A DNA stretch of 64,000 nucleotides from Streptomyces sp. NBC_00536 (GTDB lineage: Bacteria; Actinomycetota; Actinomycetes; Streptomycetales; Streptomycetaceae): contig NZ_CP107819.1 of assembly GCF_036346295.1 (NCBI RefSeq), positions 6,634,001 to 6,698,000 on the forward strand, written 5' to 3'. The notes under the pieces were generated by a model, which was not told the origin of the DNA, ran no database searches, and saw nothing but the letters and a program-made list of their open reading frames with translations. Position 1 is the stretch's first letter, and the number at the start of each line of letters is the position of its first letter. The position numbers were made by a program, and so were the translations under genes. Shown in pieces: positions 51,337 to 63,105 of this stretch.

Positions 51337-53534
51337 GGGGCACCCCGGAGCAGGACCGTCACCGGGCCCGCCGACAGGAGGTCCCGGAGGGGGACCACGC
51401 CGCTCAGGGGTCCGCCGCCGGGGGTCAGGGCCGGGGTCCAGGTGCCCGGCGGGAGCGGCAGCAGGGTGCCGCGCCAGCCGCCCGCGACGCCGAGCAGGTG
51501 CGGCAGCCGGGTGACCGCGACCAGCAGGTCCGGGGAACGGGTGTACGCCAGGCAGTGCTCGGCCGCCGGGCCCTCGGCGGAGAGGGGGGCGTAGCCCGTG
51601 AACAGCTCGGGGCGCTCCCGGCGCAGCCGCAGCAGGGTGGTCGTCAGGGCCCGCTTCGCCGCGCCGGTGCCGGTCTGCGGGGGGCCGGGGAAGGAGGCAG
51701 GGCGCCGGTTGTCCGGGTCCACCAGGGCCCGGTACTCCTCCTCGCCGCCCTGGTAGACCTCCGGTACGCCCGGCATGGTCAGGTGCAGCGCGGTCATCGC
51801 CAGGATGCCGTCCCCGGCCGGCCCGGAGACGTCGGGCAGGGCTCCGGGGCCGGGGAGGTGTCCCGCGAGGGTGGCCTCGTAGGCGGGGTCCGGTTCCGTC
51901 CAGCTGGTGTGCAGCGCGGCCTCCTTGGCGGCCTTGAGCAGGGCCGCGGCCAGCCGCTCCGTCCGCTCGGGCACCTCGCCCAGGCCCAGGGCGCTCTGGA
52001 AGGCCACCCACGCCTGCTGCGGGTCCGGGGCCCCGGCGAGCAGCGGCATCAGCTCCGGGCGCTGCGAGAGCACCGCGATCCGGGCCCGGACGTCCGCGCT
52101 GCGCTTGGTGTCGTGCGTGGACAGGACCGTGCCGGTGCCGGGCCAGTCCCGTTCCAGGTGGGTGCAGTACGCGTGGAACTCCTCCGGGTCCACCGCCGGA
52201 CTGCCGGGGTCCCCGCCCACCTCGGTCGCCGACAGTAGCGGCGCGTAGCGGTAGAAGGCCCGGTCCTCCAGGGATTTGGCGCGCAGCGCCGCCGAGGTCT
52301 GGGCGAACCGGGCCGCGAACCCCGGGTCGGACAGGAGCAGTTCGCGCACGGACTTGACCGCCTCGGGCGCGGCCGCGGACTGAGGCGGGTCGACGAGACC
52401 GGGCAGGTCCGCGCGGCCCGGGTAGGTCCGGTAGACCGGGCAGGCGACGAGGAGTTCCCGTACGGCCGCCTCCAGGCCGGGCCCGGCCCGCCGCTCCAGG
52501 GCGGCCAGCTCGGCCGCCAGGTCCCCGGTCAGCACCTCGCGGGTGGCGGCGGCGGCCGTCGCGGGCCAGTCGGGCAGGCCGGTGGCGCGCCGGTAGCGGG
52601 CGGCGAGTTCGGCGGCGCCCGCGCCGCAGGTCAGGACCCCGTCCATCTGGCGCAGCGCGTCGTAGCCGGTGGTGCCCGCCACCGGCCAGTCGTCCGGCAG
52701 CCGTTCCCCGCGGGCCAGGATCTTCTCCACCACGATCCACACCCCGGGCCCGGCCGCGGCCCGTAGCCGCCGCAGGTATCCGGCCGGGTCCGCGAGCCCG
52801 TCCACGTGGTCGATCCGCAGCCCCTCGGCGACCCCGTCGGCGACCAGCTCCAGGAGCTTGGCATGGGTGGCGGCGAACACCTCGGGGTCCTCCACGCGCA
52901 CCCCGATCAGCTCGGAAATGGTGAAGAACCGCCGGTAGTTGAGCCCGGTGCGGGCCTCCCGCCAGTGCGCCGGGCGGTACCACTGGGCCGCGAGCAGCGC
53001 GGGCGGCGCCAGCCCCTCCGTACCCGCCCGGAGCGGGAAGCGGTGCTCCCCGGCGCACAGCAGGCCGTCCGCCACCCGGACGGTGGCCGGGTCCAGCGGC
53101 TCGCCCAGCACCGGCAGCAGCAGCTGCCCGCCGTTCACCTCCCAGTCGATGTCGAACCAGCGCGCGTACGGCGACCCGGGCCCTTCCCGGAGCACCTCCC
53201 ACAGCGGCCGGTTGAGGTTTAAGGGCGCCGGGACGGCCATGTGGTTCGGGACGATGTCCAGGACCAGGCCGAGGCCGTGCGCGCGGGCCGTGCGGGCGAG
53301 CGCGCGCAGGCCCTCCTCACCGCCCAGCTCCGCCCGGACCCGGGTGTGGTCGACCACGTCGTAGCCGTGGGAGGACCCGGGCACCGCCTCCAGCACCGGG
53401 GACAGGTGCAGGTGGGAGACCCCGAGCGAGGCGAGGTAGGGGACGGCGGCCGAAGCCGCGGCGAAAGGGAATTCCGGGCGCAGCTGGAGTCGGTAGGTGG
53501 CGGTCGGGCGCACGGTGGCGGGCTGCTGGCTCAT
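51333..53534 (-). CDS. treY: Maltooligosyl trehalose synthase with a TTA codon
   Basis: 733 aa from ATG 53534. GH13 enzyme that converts the reducing end of maltodextrin to a trehalosyl unit. PTATYRLQLRPEFPFAAA, DIVPNHMAVP, catalytic Asp in GLRIDHVDGLADP (~239), Glu in VVEKIL (~269), Asp in STHDTKRSADVRAR (~472), and GVPEVYQGGE. It carries a rare TTA codon (53222-53220, Leu105), suggesting bldA-dependent translation. It is divergent from the MFS gene (82 bp apart). Confidence 0.94.
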   Translation of the reverse strand: MSQQPATVRPTATYRLQLRPEFPFAAASAAVPYLASLGVSHLHLSPVLEAVPGSSHGYDVVDHTRVRAELGGEEGLRALARTARAHGLGLVLDIVPNHMAVPAPLNLNRPLWEVLREGPGSPYARWFDIDWEVNGGQLLLPVLGEPLDPATVRVADGLLCAGEHRFPLRAGTEGLAPPALLAAQWYRPAHWREARTGLNYRRFFTISELIGVRVEDPEVFAATHAKLLELVADGVAEGLRIDHVDGLADPAGYLRRLRAAAGPGVWIVVEKILARGERLPDDWPVAGTTGYDALRQMDGVLTCGAGAAELAARYRRATGLPDWPATAAAATREVLTGDLAAELAALERRAGPGLEAAVRELLVACPVYRTYPGRADLPGLVDPPQSAAAPEAVKSVRELLLSDPGFAARFAQTSAALRAKSLEDRAFYRYAPLLSATEVGGDPGSPAVDPEEFHAYCTHLERDWPGTGTVLSTHDTKRSADVRARIAVLSQRPELMPLLAGAPDPQQAWVAFQSALGLGEVPERTERLAAALLKAAKEAALHTSWTEPDPAYEATLAGHLPGPGALPDVSGPAGDGILAMTALHLTMPGVPEVYQGGEEEYRALVDPDNRRPASFPGPPQTGTGAAKRALTTTLLRLRRERPELFTGYAPLSAEGPAAEHCLAYTRSPDLLVAVTRLPHLLGVAGGWRGTLLPLPPGTWTPALTPGGGPLSGVVPLRDLLSAGPVTVLLRGAP

Positions 53535-53616
53535 GAGAACGTACGTACCCAGCCTGCCGGATTCCGTGCCATGACCCAATGCATCCGGGTGACTGCGCCG
53601 GGTTAACGTTCCTCAG

Positions 53617-54875
53617 GTGTTTGGAACCGTCGACACCTATCGAAAAGTCATCGCCCTCACCGGGCCCCTCCTGCCGCTCGTATCCTTCTTCGCCCGTCTT
53701 CCCGTCGCCATGTCCCAGTTCGGGAGCGTCCTGCTGGTCGTCCAGACCAGCGGCTCCCTCGCCACCGCGGGCATCGTCGGCGGCGCGCTCTCCGCGGGCC
53801 AGGTGGTGTGCGGCCCGCTGCTGGGCCGCCTCGCCGACCGCCACGGCCAGCGGCCCGTCGTCCTGGCCGCGGCCGCCGTCAACGCCCTCGCCACCGGCGC
53901 GCTGGTCGCCGGAGCCCTCGCAGGCCTCGATACGGTCCCGCTCGCCGCGATCGGAGCCGTCACCGGGGCCTCCATACCCCTGATCGGCCCGCTCGCCCGG
54001 ACCCGCTCGGTCGCCCTCGCGCACCGCGCCGGGGCCGACGAGAGCGTGATCGGGGCCGTCCACTCCCTCGAAGGCACCCTGGACGAGGTGTCGTTCGTCT
54101 TCGGCCCGGCCCTCGTCGGGCTCGCCGTCCTCGTCGCGCACCCGGCGGTGGCCCTCGTGGGCGCCGCCGTCCTCGTCGTCGCCTTCGGCAGCGCCTACGC
54201 CCTGCACCCGACCGCCGCCGTCACGGCCGGATCGCCCGCGCCCGCCCGCGCCGCGAAGGCCGGCCGCCCCCGCCACCCCCGGATCGTGTACGCCGTCCGG
54301 GGCTCGCTCGCGCTCCAGGGCGCCATGTTCGGCGCCTGCCAGGCGGGGATCGCCTCGCTGACCGAGCGCCTCGGCGCCCCCGGCCAGGCCGGGATCGTGT
54401 ACGCCGCGATGGGCGTGGTCAGCGCGGTCGTCGGCCTCTCGCTGGGCGCGCTGCCCGCCCGGTTCGGGCTGCGGCTGCGCTGGCGGGTGGCCACCGCGGC
54501 CGCCCTCGTGCTGTCCGCCCCGCTCCTGGCCGTCGACAGCCTCTGGAGCCTGTACGCCGTCGTCACCGTCCTCGGCGCGGCCTACGCACCCCACCTGATC
54601 ACAGCCTTCGCCCTGACCGAGCGCGCGGTGGCGCCCGGCCGGCTCGCCGAGTCGATGGCCTTCGCCGCCAGCTCGCTGGTCGCCGGACAGGCCGCCGCCC
54701 TCGCCGTCTCCGGGCGGCTCGCCGAGTGGTACGGGCCCGCCGGAGCCTTCGCGGTCGCCGTGGGCGCGGCCGCGCTGTGCCTGGCCATCGCCCTCCTCTC
54801 CCGGGTGCCCGCCGCCCGTACCCACCCGGCCGGGGCGGCCGCCGCGCCCGCCGCGCCCGCCGCCCCGCGCGGGTC

Positions 54876-54891
<16 letters not shown>
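53617..54891 (+). CDS. Major facilitator superfamily transporter
   Basis: 424 aa, GTG start. About 11-12 hydrophobic segments; the loop between helices 2 and 3 has GRLADRHGQRPVV, the MFS signature. SLEGTLDEVSFVFGPALVG and APHLITAFALTERAV are similar to small-molecule efflux carriers. Substrate unknown. The last 16 bases overlap the convergent glgX end (54876-54891). The C-terminus is an Ala/Pro-rich cytoplasmic tail. Confidence 0.88.
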
Positions 54892-56990
<2,099 letters not shown>

Positions 56991-57257
56991 AGATGCGACT
57001 CTTCCAATCTGATCCGGCGTCGGACTACGTCTCCGCCAGATCTTCCCCGAAAGAGCGGAGGTACGCGGGGACTTGGGAGGGTCCTACCGGGTGACGCCGT
57101 AGAGCCGATATGCGGGTCAGCGGACCATGCGCGCATCGGATAATGGGTCAACGGGGGGCCGGTGTACGGGCCATCCGGCTGCACCGGGCCGTGCGCGCGG
57201 GATACCCTTCCTTGATCGTTGGAGGCGGGCGATCCAGAAGCGGGAGGCGGTGCGCGG
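56991..57257. promoter_or_regulatory. Divergent promoter region glgX / SAV2148-type gene
   Basis: 267 bp with no gene. It must hold promoters for both sides; a relatively A/T-containing patch at 56995-57055 (CTTCCAATCTG, CGAAAGAGC) favours the glgX promoter there. No clear operator seen. Confidence 0.35.
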
Positions 57258-58529
57258 GTGAGCTCGGGAGGTCTGGAGCTTCCCCCTGGTGACAGCGGTC
57301 ACGAGGGCGGTCCGGCGGACGCTCCGGGGGGTGTACCCGGCGGCGCGGCGGCCGGGGCGGTCTCCCTGGCGGGTCCGGCGGAGACCGGAAGTGCGGGGAG
57401 TGCCCGGACCGGGGCCGAGCTGGACTGGGGCGCGGACGCGTGGAGCGAGGTCCGCACCCGGGCCCAGCGCGCGGGCCGGGCCTACATTTGGCTCAACCTG
57501 ATCGAACAGCGGCTGCGGGCCGTGGTCGGGGCGGTGCTCCGGCCGATCTACGAACCCGTGCACGGCCAGGACGACTGGGTGGTCGCGGCCGCCGGGCCGG
57601 CCGGGCAGGAGTGGGTGCAGCGCGCCGTCGCCGTCCGCGAGGTCAGCCGCCGCAAGGGCTACCTGCTCGACTCGGCCGACGACAACGTGCTGAGCTTCCT
57701 GACCCTGCCGCAGCTGCGGGAGCTGATGGTCCAGCACTGGCCCTGCTTCGAGCCGTACTTCGACGACCGGCGCGAGATCGAGCAGGCCCTCGACGAGCTG
57801 GAGGTCACGCGCAACGTGGTCTCCCGCAACCGGGCCCTGTCCCGCCCGGTGCTCGAACAGGCCGAACGGGCCTCGGCGCGCCTGCTCGACGTCCTCGGCG
57901 GCGGCGCGGGCAGCCCGTCGGCCGACCGGCTGCCGATCGACGCCGTCGAGGACCTGGTCGGCGACCGGTACGCCGACGTCATCTCCGTCCACCCCGACCG
58001 GGTGCGGCTCCAGCGCCAGCTCCCGGCCGAGGACCTGTTCGGCGGGGCCCGCCGCCTCGACGCCATCGGGATAGGCCTGAACCTGCTCGTCCAGAACTAC
58101 TCGGGCCGAAGACTCGTCCGGCTCACCGAGGCGGGCTGCCGGGTGCGGCTGCTCTTCCTCAACCCGGCGAGCAGCGCCGTCAAGCGGCGCGAGCGCGAGC
58201 TGGGGCTGCGCAAGGGGGAACTGAGCCGCTCGGTGGAGATGAACATCCTCCACGTGCGACGGGTCCGGGCGGGGCTTCGGGACCCCTCCCGCTTCGAGAT
58301 CCACGTCTTCGACGAGACCCCGCGCTTCACGGCCTACCTGGTGGAGGGCGAATCCTCGGGCATCGCGGTCGTCCAGTCCTACCTGCGCCGGGCGCGCGGG
58401 ATGGAGGCCCCGGTCCTGGTGCTGCGCGGCGGCGGCCGGGGGGTGCCGCGCGACGCGGACCACGGGCTGTTCACGACCTACCGGGAGGAATTCGAGTCGG
58501 TGTGGGAGGACTCCCGGCCGGTGTCGTGA
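57258..58529 (+). CDS. SAV2148-type HEPN domain protein
   Basis: 423 aa from GTG 57258; GGGAGGCGG lies ~8 bases upstream. A Gly/Ala-rich unordered N-terminus (~1-55), a helical HEPN-like region (~60-210) with EVTRNVVSRNRALS (an R-N-x3-like motif without the usual His), then an alpha/beta C-terminal part (LVQNYSGRRLVRLTEAGCRVRLLFLNPASSAVKRRERELG, FHVFDETPRFTAYLVEG) that resembles a PLD-like/DUF5919 sensor domain. HEPN proteins are often RNases; here the catalytic His is not obvious. Conserved in Streptomyces; role unknown. Confidence 0.8.
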   Translation: MSSGGLELPPGDSGHEGGPADAPGGVPGGAAAGAVSLAGPAETGSAGSARTGAELDWGADAWSEVRTRAQRAGRAYIWLNLIEQRLRAVVGAVLRPIYEPVHGQDDWVVAAAGPAGQEWVQRAVAVREVSRRKGYLLDSADDNVLSFLTLPQLRELMVQHWPCFEPYFDDRREIEQALDELEVTRNVVSRNRALSRPVLEQAERASARLLDVLGGGAGSPSADRLPIDAVEDLVGDRYADVISVHPDRVRLQRQLPAEDLFGGARRLDAIGIGLNLLVQNYSGRRLVRLTEAGCRVRLLFLNPASSAVKRRERELGLRKGELSRSVEMNILHVRRVRAGLRDPSRFEIHVFDETPRFTAYLVEGESSGIAVVQSYLRRARGMEAPVLVLRGGGRGVPRDADHGLFTTYREEFESVWEDSRPVS

Positions 58530-58533
58530 CACA

Positions 58534-58740
58534 ACCCAGCCTGCTCGCCTGACCTGCGTCGGTCCCGCCCGGGGCAAACCCAGCCCGCCTGACCTGCGTC
58601 GGTCCCGCCCGGGGGCAAACCCAGCCTGCCCGGCGTTTGAGGGCCCGCCGGAGGCGAAGAGCAGCCGCAGGCCGAATCCGGCCTCCCGCCCGCACTCCCC
58701 TCCGGGGGCGCCTCAAACGCCGGCGAGGCTGAGGCGGCCC
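58534..58740. repeat. Tandem and inverted repeat block
   Basis: Two tandem ~41-44-bp units starting at 58534 and 58578 with a partial third at 58619 (core CCTGACCTGCGTCGGTCCCG), followed by an inverted repeat whose arms are AGCCTGCCCGGCGTTTGAG (58623-58641) and CTCAAACGCCGGCGAGGCT (58712-58730). The arms match the dispersed elements at 19411 and 21053. This fills the intergenic space before the exonuclease. Confidence 0.75.
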
Positions 58741-58822
58741 CATCACCCCGGGGACCGGACTGTCAGTGCCGCGTGACAGGCTGAAAGCCGTTGACCGGAT
58801 GTGTACGGGGGAGGGGCACGGG

Positions 58823-59566
58823 GTGGAGGACGACCACGGCATGGGGGACTGGCACGGCGGTGTGCTGATCGGATTCGACCTGGAGACGACCGGCACGGAG
58901 CCGGGGGCTTCGCGGATCGTGACGGCGGCGCTGATCGAGGTGCGCGCCGGGACGGTGCACGGGCGGCGCGGCTGGCTCGCGGACCCGGGCATACCGATCC
59001 CGGAGGAGGCCTCGGCGATCCACGGGATCAGCACCGAGCACGCGGTCCGCGAGGGCCGCCCGGCGCGGGAGGTCGCCGATGAGGTCGCGGCGGCACTGGT
59101 GGAGCACTGGGAGCGGGGCGCGGTGGTCGTCGCCTACAACGCGGCCTTCGACCTGACCATGCTCTCGGCCGAACTCGCCCGGTACGGGCTGCCCTCCCTG
59201 GCCGAGCGGCTGGGCGGACCGGAGACCGGGCCGGTGGTGGACCCGCTGACCATCGACCGGGCCGTGGACCGCTACCGGCGCGGAAAGCGGACCCTGGAAG
59301 CGGTGTGCGGGGTGTACGGGGTCACCCTGGAGGACGCCCACGACGCGGGCGCGGACGCGCTGGCCGCGGTGCAGGTGGCCCGGGCGATAGCGGCCCGCCA
59401 CCCCGAGGTGGCCGCCCTGGCCCCGGGCGAACTGCACACCCGGCAGGGCACCTGGCACGCGCGCTGGGCCCGGGACTTCGAGGCCTACCTGCGCCGCGAG
59501 GGCACCCCGGACGCGGTGATCGACACGGCGTGGCCGCTGCGGGCACTGATACCGGCCGGGGGCTGA
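58823..59566 (+). CDS. DEDDh 3'-5' exonuclease (DnaQ-like)
   Basis: 247 aa. GTG 58823 chosen because GGGGGAGGGG ends 6 bases upstream; ATG 58799 is the alternative. Exonuclease motifs: GFDLETTGTEP (Exo I), NAAFDLTML (Exo II), AHDAGADALA (Exo III, DEDDh His). It probably acts in DNA repair or RNA/DNA trimming; it is not fused to a polymerase or to UvrC. Extra C-terminal ~60 residues (FEAYLRREGTPDAVIDTAWPL) occur in Streptomyces homologues. Confidence 0.9.
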   Translation: MEDDHGMGDWHGGVLIGFDLETTGTEPGASRIVTAALIEVRAGTVHGRRGWLADPGIPIPEEASAIHGISTEHAVREGRPAREVADEVAAALVEHWERGAVVVAYNAAFDLTMLSAELARYGLPSLAERLGGPETGPVVDPLTIDRAVDRYRRGKRTLEAVCGVYGVTLEDAHDAGADALAAVQVARAIAARHPEVAALAPGELHTRQGTWHARWARDFEAYLRREGTPDAVIDTAWPLRALIPAGG

Positions 59567-59609
59567 GGCCCTACGGCCGGGGCGGGGCAGGGGAGGGCGT
59601 CCGGGTCGC

Positions 59610-60464
59610 TCAGAAGGGGTGCCAGCGGACCTCGGGGTCGTGGTCGCGCAGCGAGGCGACACGGCGACGGAATTCCGCCAGGGCCTTCGGGTTGGTCGGG
59701 GCGTGCTGGGAGACCCAGGCGCAGCTCGCCGTCTCCCGCGCCCCGCGCAGCACCGCGCAGCCGTCCCAGGCGCGCACGTCCCAGCCGTACGCCCCGACGA
59801 AGGCGTCGTAGGACTCCGCGGGCAGGCCGTACCGGTCGCGGGAGAGGGCCATCACCACCAGGTCGTGCTCCCGCAGGTCCAGCGCGAAGGTCTCCAGGTC
59901 GACCAGGACCGGCCCGTCCGGGCCGACGTGGACGTTGCGGGGGAGCGCGTCCCCGTGGATCGGGCCCGGGGGCAGGTGCGGGGTGAGGGCGGCGACCTCG
60001 GCCGCGTAGCCGTCGCGGCGGGCCCGCAGGTACGCCGCGTCCTCGGGGTCGATCGCGTCACCGGCCAGCCGCAGCCAGCGCTCGACCCCGCCCAGCAGGT
60101 CCCGGCGCGCGAGGTCGAAGGGGGGTGCGGGCAGGGCGTGCACCCGGCGCAGCAGGGCGGCCAGATCGGCCGGTCCGGCCGGGCGTACGGCGTCGGGGAG
60201 GCGGTGCCACAGGGTGACCGGATGGCCCTCGACCAGCCGGGGCGCCGGCTCGGCCGCGCGGACCGCCGCGATCCCGGCCCCGGCGAGCCAGCCCGCCACC
60301 TCCAGCTCCCGCTCCGCCCGGGCCACCAGCGCCGGATCCGGGCGGCCGACCTTCACCACCAGGTCGCCCTCGGCGAACACCGCGTTCTCGCCCAGGGCGA
60401 GCAGTTCGGCCTTCCGGCCGAGGCCCGCCGCCGTCAGTACGTCCCTGGCCCGTGCCTCGTCCAT
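59610..60464 (-). CDS. Aminoglycoside phosphotransferase-fold kinase
   Basis: 284 aa. APH fold: GENAVFAEGDLVVKVGRP (ATP loop and Lys), ERELEVAGWLAGAG, Brenner motif in PIHGDALPRNVHV (catalytic Asp ~169, Asn ~174), LVDLETF (metal Asp). The family includes antibiotic kinases and metabolic choline/sugar kinases; the genome context gives no drug link, so this is best read as a kinase of unknown substrate. Confidence 0.88.
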   Translation of the reverse strand: MDEARARDVLTAAGLGRKAELLALGENAVFAEGDLVVKVGRPDPALVARAERELEVAGWLAGAGIAAVRAAEPAPRLVEGHPVTLWHRLPDAVRPAGPADLAALLRRVHALPAPPFDLARRDLLGGVERWLRLAGDAIDPEDAAYLRARRDGYAAEVAALTPHLPPGPIHGDALPRNVHVGPDGPVLVDLETFALDLREHDLVVMALSRDRYGLPAESYDAFVGAYGWDVRAWDGCAVLRGARETASCAWVSQHAPTNPKALAEFRRRVASLRDHDPEVRWHPF

Positions 60465-60561
60465 GCCGTCCTGCCGCTCTTCCCGGTCCCGTACGCATCG
60501 CTGCGGTACGCATCGTCGTGAACGGGCCAAGTCTCGCATCCCGCCGCGCGCCGCACGCCGC

Positions 60562-63105
60562 TCAGCCGACGGGGCGGCCGCGCAGCTGGCGTTGGAGGCG
60601 GGCGTGGCGGAACTGGTAGACGGCGCCGACCTGGCGCAGGACACCGCGCCGGTAGGCGTCGTCGAGGAAGGCGACCGTCGCCCAGGGGAGCCGGCCGGTC
60701 AGGGGCAGCCAGATGCGGGTGAGGAGCACCCACTGCCCCCAGGCGGTGAAGGCCAGGGCGTACGAGAGCGCCCCCGCGAGCCCGCCGACGGCGCCGAGCG
60801 CGAGCCCGTCGGCCATGGGCCAGGCGAGGGGGCCGAGGAACCCCTGGAACAGTTCGGTGATCAGCCGCCCGCCGACGGCGATCACCAGGGTCAGCATCGG
60901 CGCCAGGAACAGGGCCTGGCGCACCACGACGCTGCGGTTGATCGCGAGGAGGTCCGTCGGGGTGGCGGCGGAGCCCAGGTCGATGGGCGTCTCCAGGGCG
61001 GCCACGAGACCGAGCACCAGGCCCCCGGCCAGGCCGAAGACGAGCCCGTACACCAGGGAGTTGACGGCTGTCACCCCGATCAGCGCCGCGTCGGGCGCCC
61101 GGTGCGCGGTGGTCAGCCACGGGCCCGCGGTGGAGGCGAGCCCGCAGCCGAGGCCCATCACGAAGCCGCCCAGCAGACCGGCCGAGAACAGGGCGGCGAA
61201 CCGGCGGGCGGACGGTCCGGCGGCCCGCCGCCCCCGCCCGGCCCGCCCCCGTCCGGCCCGTCCCCGGGGCAGCCGCATCCTCATCCGGGACGGCTCGAAC
61301 GCCCTGATCCCGGACGCCGACACGAGCGCGTAGACGAGCCCGAAGGAGAGGCCGACCGCGGGGCCGAACAGCAGCGCGTCCAGCAGGCCCGCGCCCAGCG
61401 CGAAGACGGCGCCGCGGCCCGCGGCCAGATTGACGGCCGGGAAGACCAGCCAGTCGGCGACGGCGGTGACCAGGGAGCAGGCGAGGACGACGGCCACGAT
61501 GCGCGAGGACAGCCGCAGGGAATCGCGCAACTGCCACCACGCCAGGTCCTGGAGCGCATGGCGCCCGTTCCGCCCGTGCCGCTCGTGCCGGTCGTCCAGG
61601 TGCGCGGCGAGGTGGCCCAGGTAGTGCCGGGCGCGGTGCGGGTCCCAGGTGCGGGGCCGCCGCCCGCGCCGGGCTCCGGGGAGAGCGGCGGTCGGCGGGC
61701 GGTGGCGGTAGACGGTCGGCACGAAGCCGGCCAGCAGGTGCTCCTCGATCGCCTCCGCGGTCGGGAACCGGCGGGTGTCCAGCAGGACGGCCGGGTCCTG
61801 GGCCGGGGTGTCGCTGTAGACGGTGCGGGCGAGCAGGATCATCAGCGGGGTGCTGAGCACCGCCGCGAGGCGGGCGCCGGGCCCGTCGCCCGGGTCCGTG
61901 CGCAGCCGGTCCAGGACGGGGTCCCATCCGGTGGCGGCCCGCGTCCGGACGGCCTGCGCGTCCCGGCCGGCCGGTGCGGTGGGGCGCGCCGTGCGGGGCA
62001 GGTAGTGGGCCAGGTCGTCGGTCGTCAGGTCCATCAGCGAGATCCCGGCGGTCCTGCGGAACACCTCGATCTCGACGGCTTCGGCGAACTGCTCGGTCCG
62101 GCTGGTCATGAGGAGCGGCAGCGCGCTCGCGTTGAGTTCGCGCAGGGCGAGGCCGAGGAGCCCGGGGGCGATCTCGTCGAACCCGTCGAGCACCGGCAGG
62201 ATCCACCGGGCGTCCACCAGGGCGGCGGCCAGCGCCCCGCCGCCGGGCGCGGGCGCCGCGAGGTTCGGGTGGTCCCGCAGCAGCCGCTCGATCAGCCAGT
62301 CGCGCAGGGTGGTGCCGGTCGGGTCCCACGATCCGATGCTGAAGACCACCGGTACGGGCTCGCCTTCGGCGCGCGTGCCCACGTAGTCGAGGACGAACCG
62401 CAGGACCAGGACCGTCTTGCCGGAGCCGGCCCGGCCGAGCACGACCAGCCGCCCCGACCGCACGCGCCGGTAGACGGCGGCGATGTCGGCCAGCCCGCCG
62501 TCCAGCGCCTCATCGGGGGAGCCGTCCGGCCCGCCGTGGATGTTGTCCCAGTGGTCCAGCAGCCGTTCGGGCGCCGACCGGAACCGCACGGGCAGCGGGA
62601 ACGGGTCGTGGACGCGGCGCTGTTCCTCCTCGCGGACGCAGCGGCCGTACACGTCGTGGGCCAGCACCCCGGCGACCCCGGCCAGGGCGTCCCCGTCCGG
62701 CGACCCCGGCCGCGCCGGCGGGGGTACGGGCAGGGGTACGGGTACGGGCGCACGCGCCGCCGGTACGGGAACGCCCGGCGCGGCCACGGGCCCGGGCACC
62801 GCGGGGTCGGCCCGCGCGGGGTCGGCCCCCGCGGGATCGGCCCCCGCCACCGGGCCCGGGCCCTGCCGGGCCGCCATCAGCTCCGCCCAGACCTGTTCGC
62901 GGTCGCGCCGCAGCGCGTCGGCCAGCGCGTGCGCGGCCCGCTTCACCGTTCCCATCCGCGCATCGGTCGGCGTACCGGTCTCCAGCCGGTGGATGGTCCG
63001 CACCCCCAGCCGGGACCGCTCGGCCAGCTGCTCCTGCGTCAGTCCCGCTTCGAGCCGCAGTCCGCGGAGCAATGCGCCCAGCCGGCCGGTCACTTGATCT
63101 TCCAT
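60562..63105 (-). CDS. XRE-NACHT NTPase with C-terminal membrane domain
   Basis: 847 aa from ATG 63105 (MEDQVTGRLGALLRGLRLEAG). An XRE-type HTH occupies ~5-60 (LTQEQLAERSRLGVRTIHRLETG). A Pro/Ala-rich linker (~75-140) leads to a NACHT ATPase with Walker A VLGRAGSGKTVLVL (~222) and Walker B WILPVLDGFDEI (~300). After ~520 come about seven hydrophobic segments with an Arg-rich break (GRAGRGRAGRGRR). Fusion of a DNA-binding domain, a STAND-like switch and a membrane anchor is recurrent in Streptomyces; NACHT proteins are defence or signalling switches. Which applies here is not known. Confidence 0.88.
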   Translation of the reverse strand: MEDQVTGRLGALLRGLRLEAGLTQEQLAERSRLGVRTIHRLETGTPTDARMGTVKRAAHALADALRRDREQVWAELMAARQGPGPVAGADPAGADPARADPAVPGPVAAPGVPVPAARAPVPVPLPVPPPARPGSPDGDALAGVAGVLAHDVYGRCVREEEQRRVHDPFPLPVRFRSAPERLLDHWDNIHGGPDGSPDEALDGGLADIAAVYRRVRSGRLVVLGRAGSGKTVLVLRFVLDYVGTRAEGEPVPVVFSIGSWDPTGTTLRDWLIERLLRDHPNLAAPAPGGGALAAALVDARWILPVLDGFDEIAPGLLGLALRELNASALPLLMTSRTEQFAEAVEIEVFRRTAGISLMDLTTDDLAHYLPRTARPTAPAGRDAQAVRTRAATGWDPVLDRLRTDPGDGPGARLAAVLSTPLMILLARTVYSDTPAQDPAVLLDTRRFPTAEAIEEHLLAGFVPTVYRHRPPTAALPGARRGRRPRTWDPHRARHYLGHLAAHLDDRHERHGRNGRHALQDLAWWQLRDSLRLSSRIVAVVLACSLVTAVADWLVFPAVNLAAGRGAVFALGAGLLDALLFGPAVGLSFGLVYALVSASGIRAFEPSRMRMRLPRGRAGRGRAGRGRRAAGPSARRFAALFSAGLLGGFVMGLGCGLASTAGPWLTTAHRAPDAALIGVTAVNSLVYGLVFGLAGGLVLGLVAALETPIDLGSAATPTDLLAINRSVVVRQALFLAPMLTLVIAVGGRLITELFQGFLGPLAWPMADGLALGAVGGLAGALSYALAFTAWGQWVLLTRIWLPLTGRLPWATVAFLDDAYRRGVLRQVGAVYQFRHARLQRQLRGRPVG

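Noticed and set aside
49867..53202. Long minus-strand frame overlapping LysR and treY
   Set aside because: Shadow of treY and lpdA in a different frame; real proteins with clear motifs occupy the region.
59610..60464. Antibiotic resistance kinase
   Set aside because: Only the general APH fold is visible; no resistance-specific context or motif supports a drug substrate.
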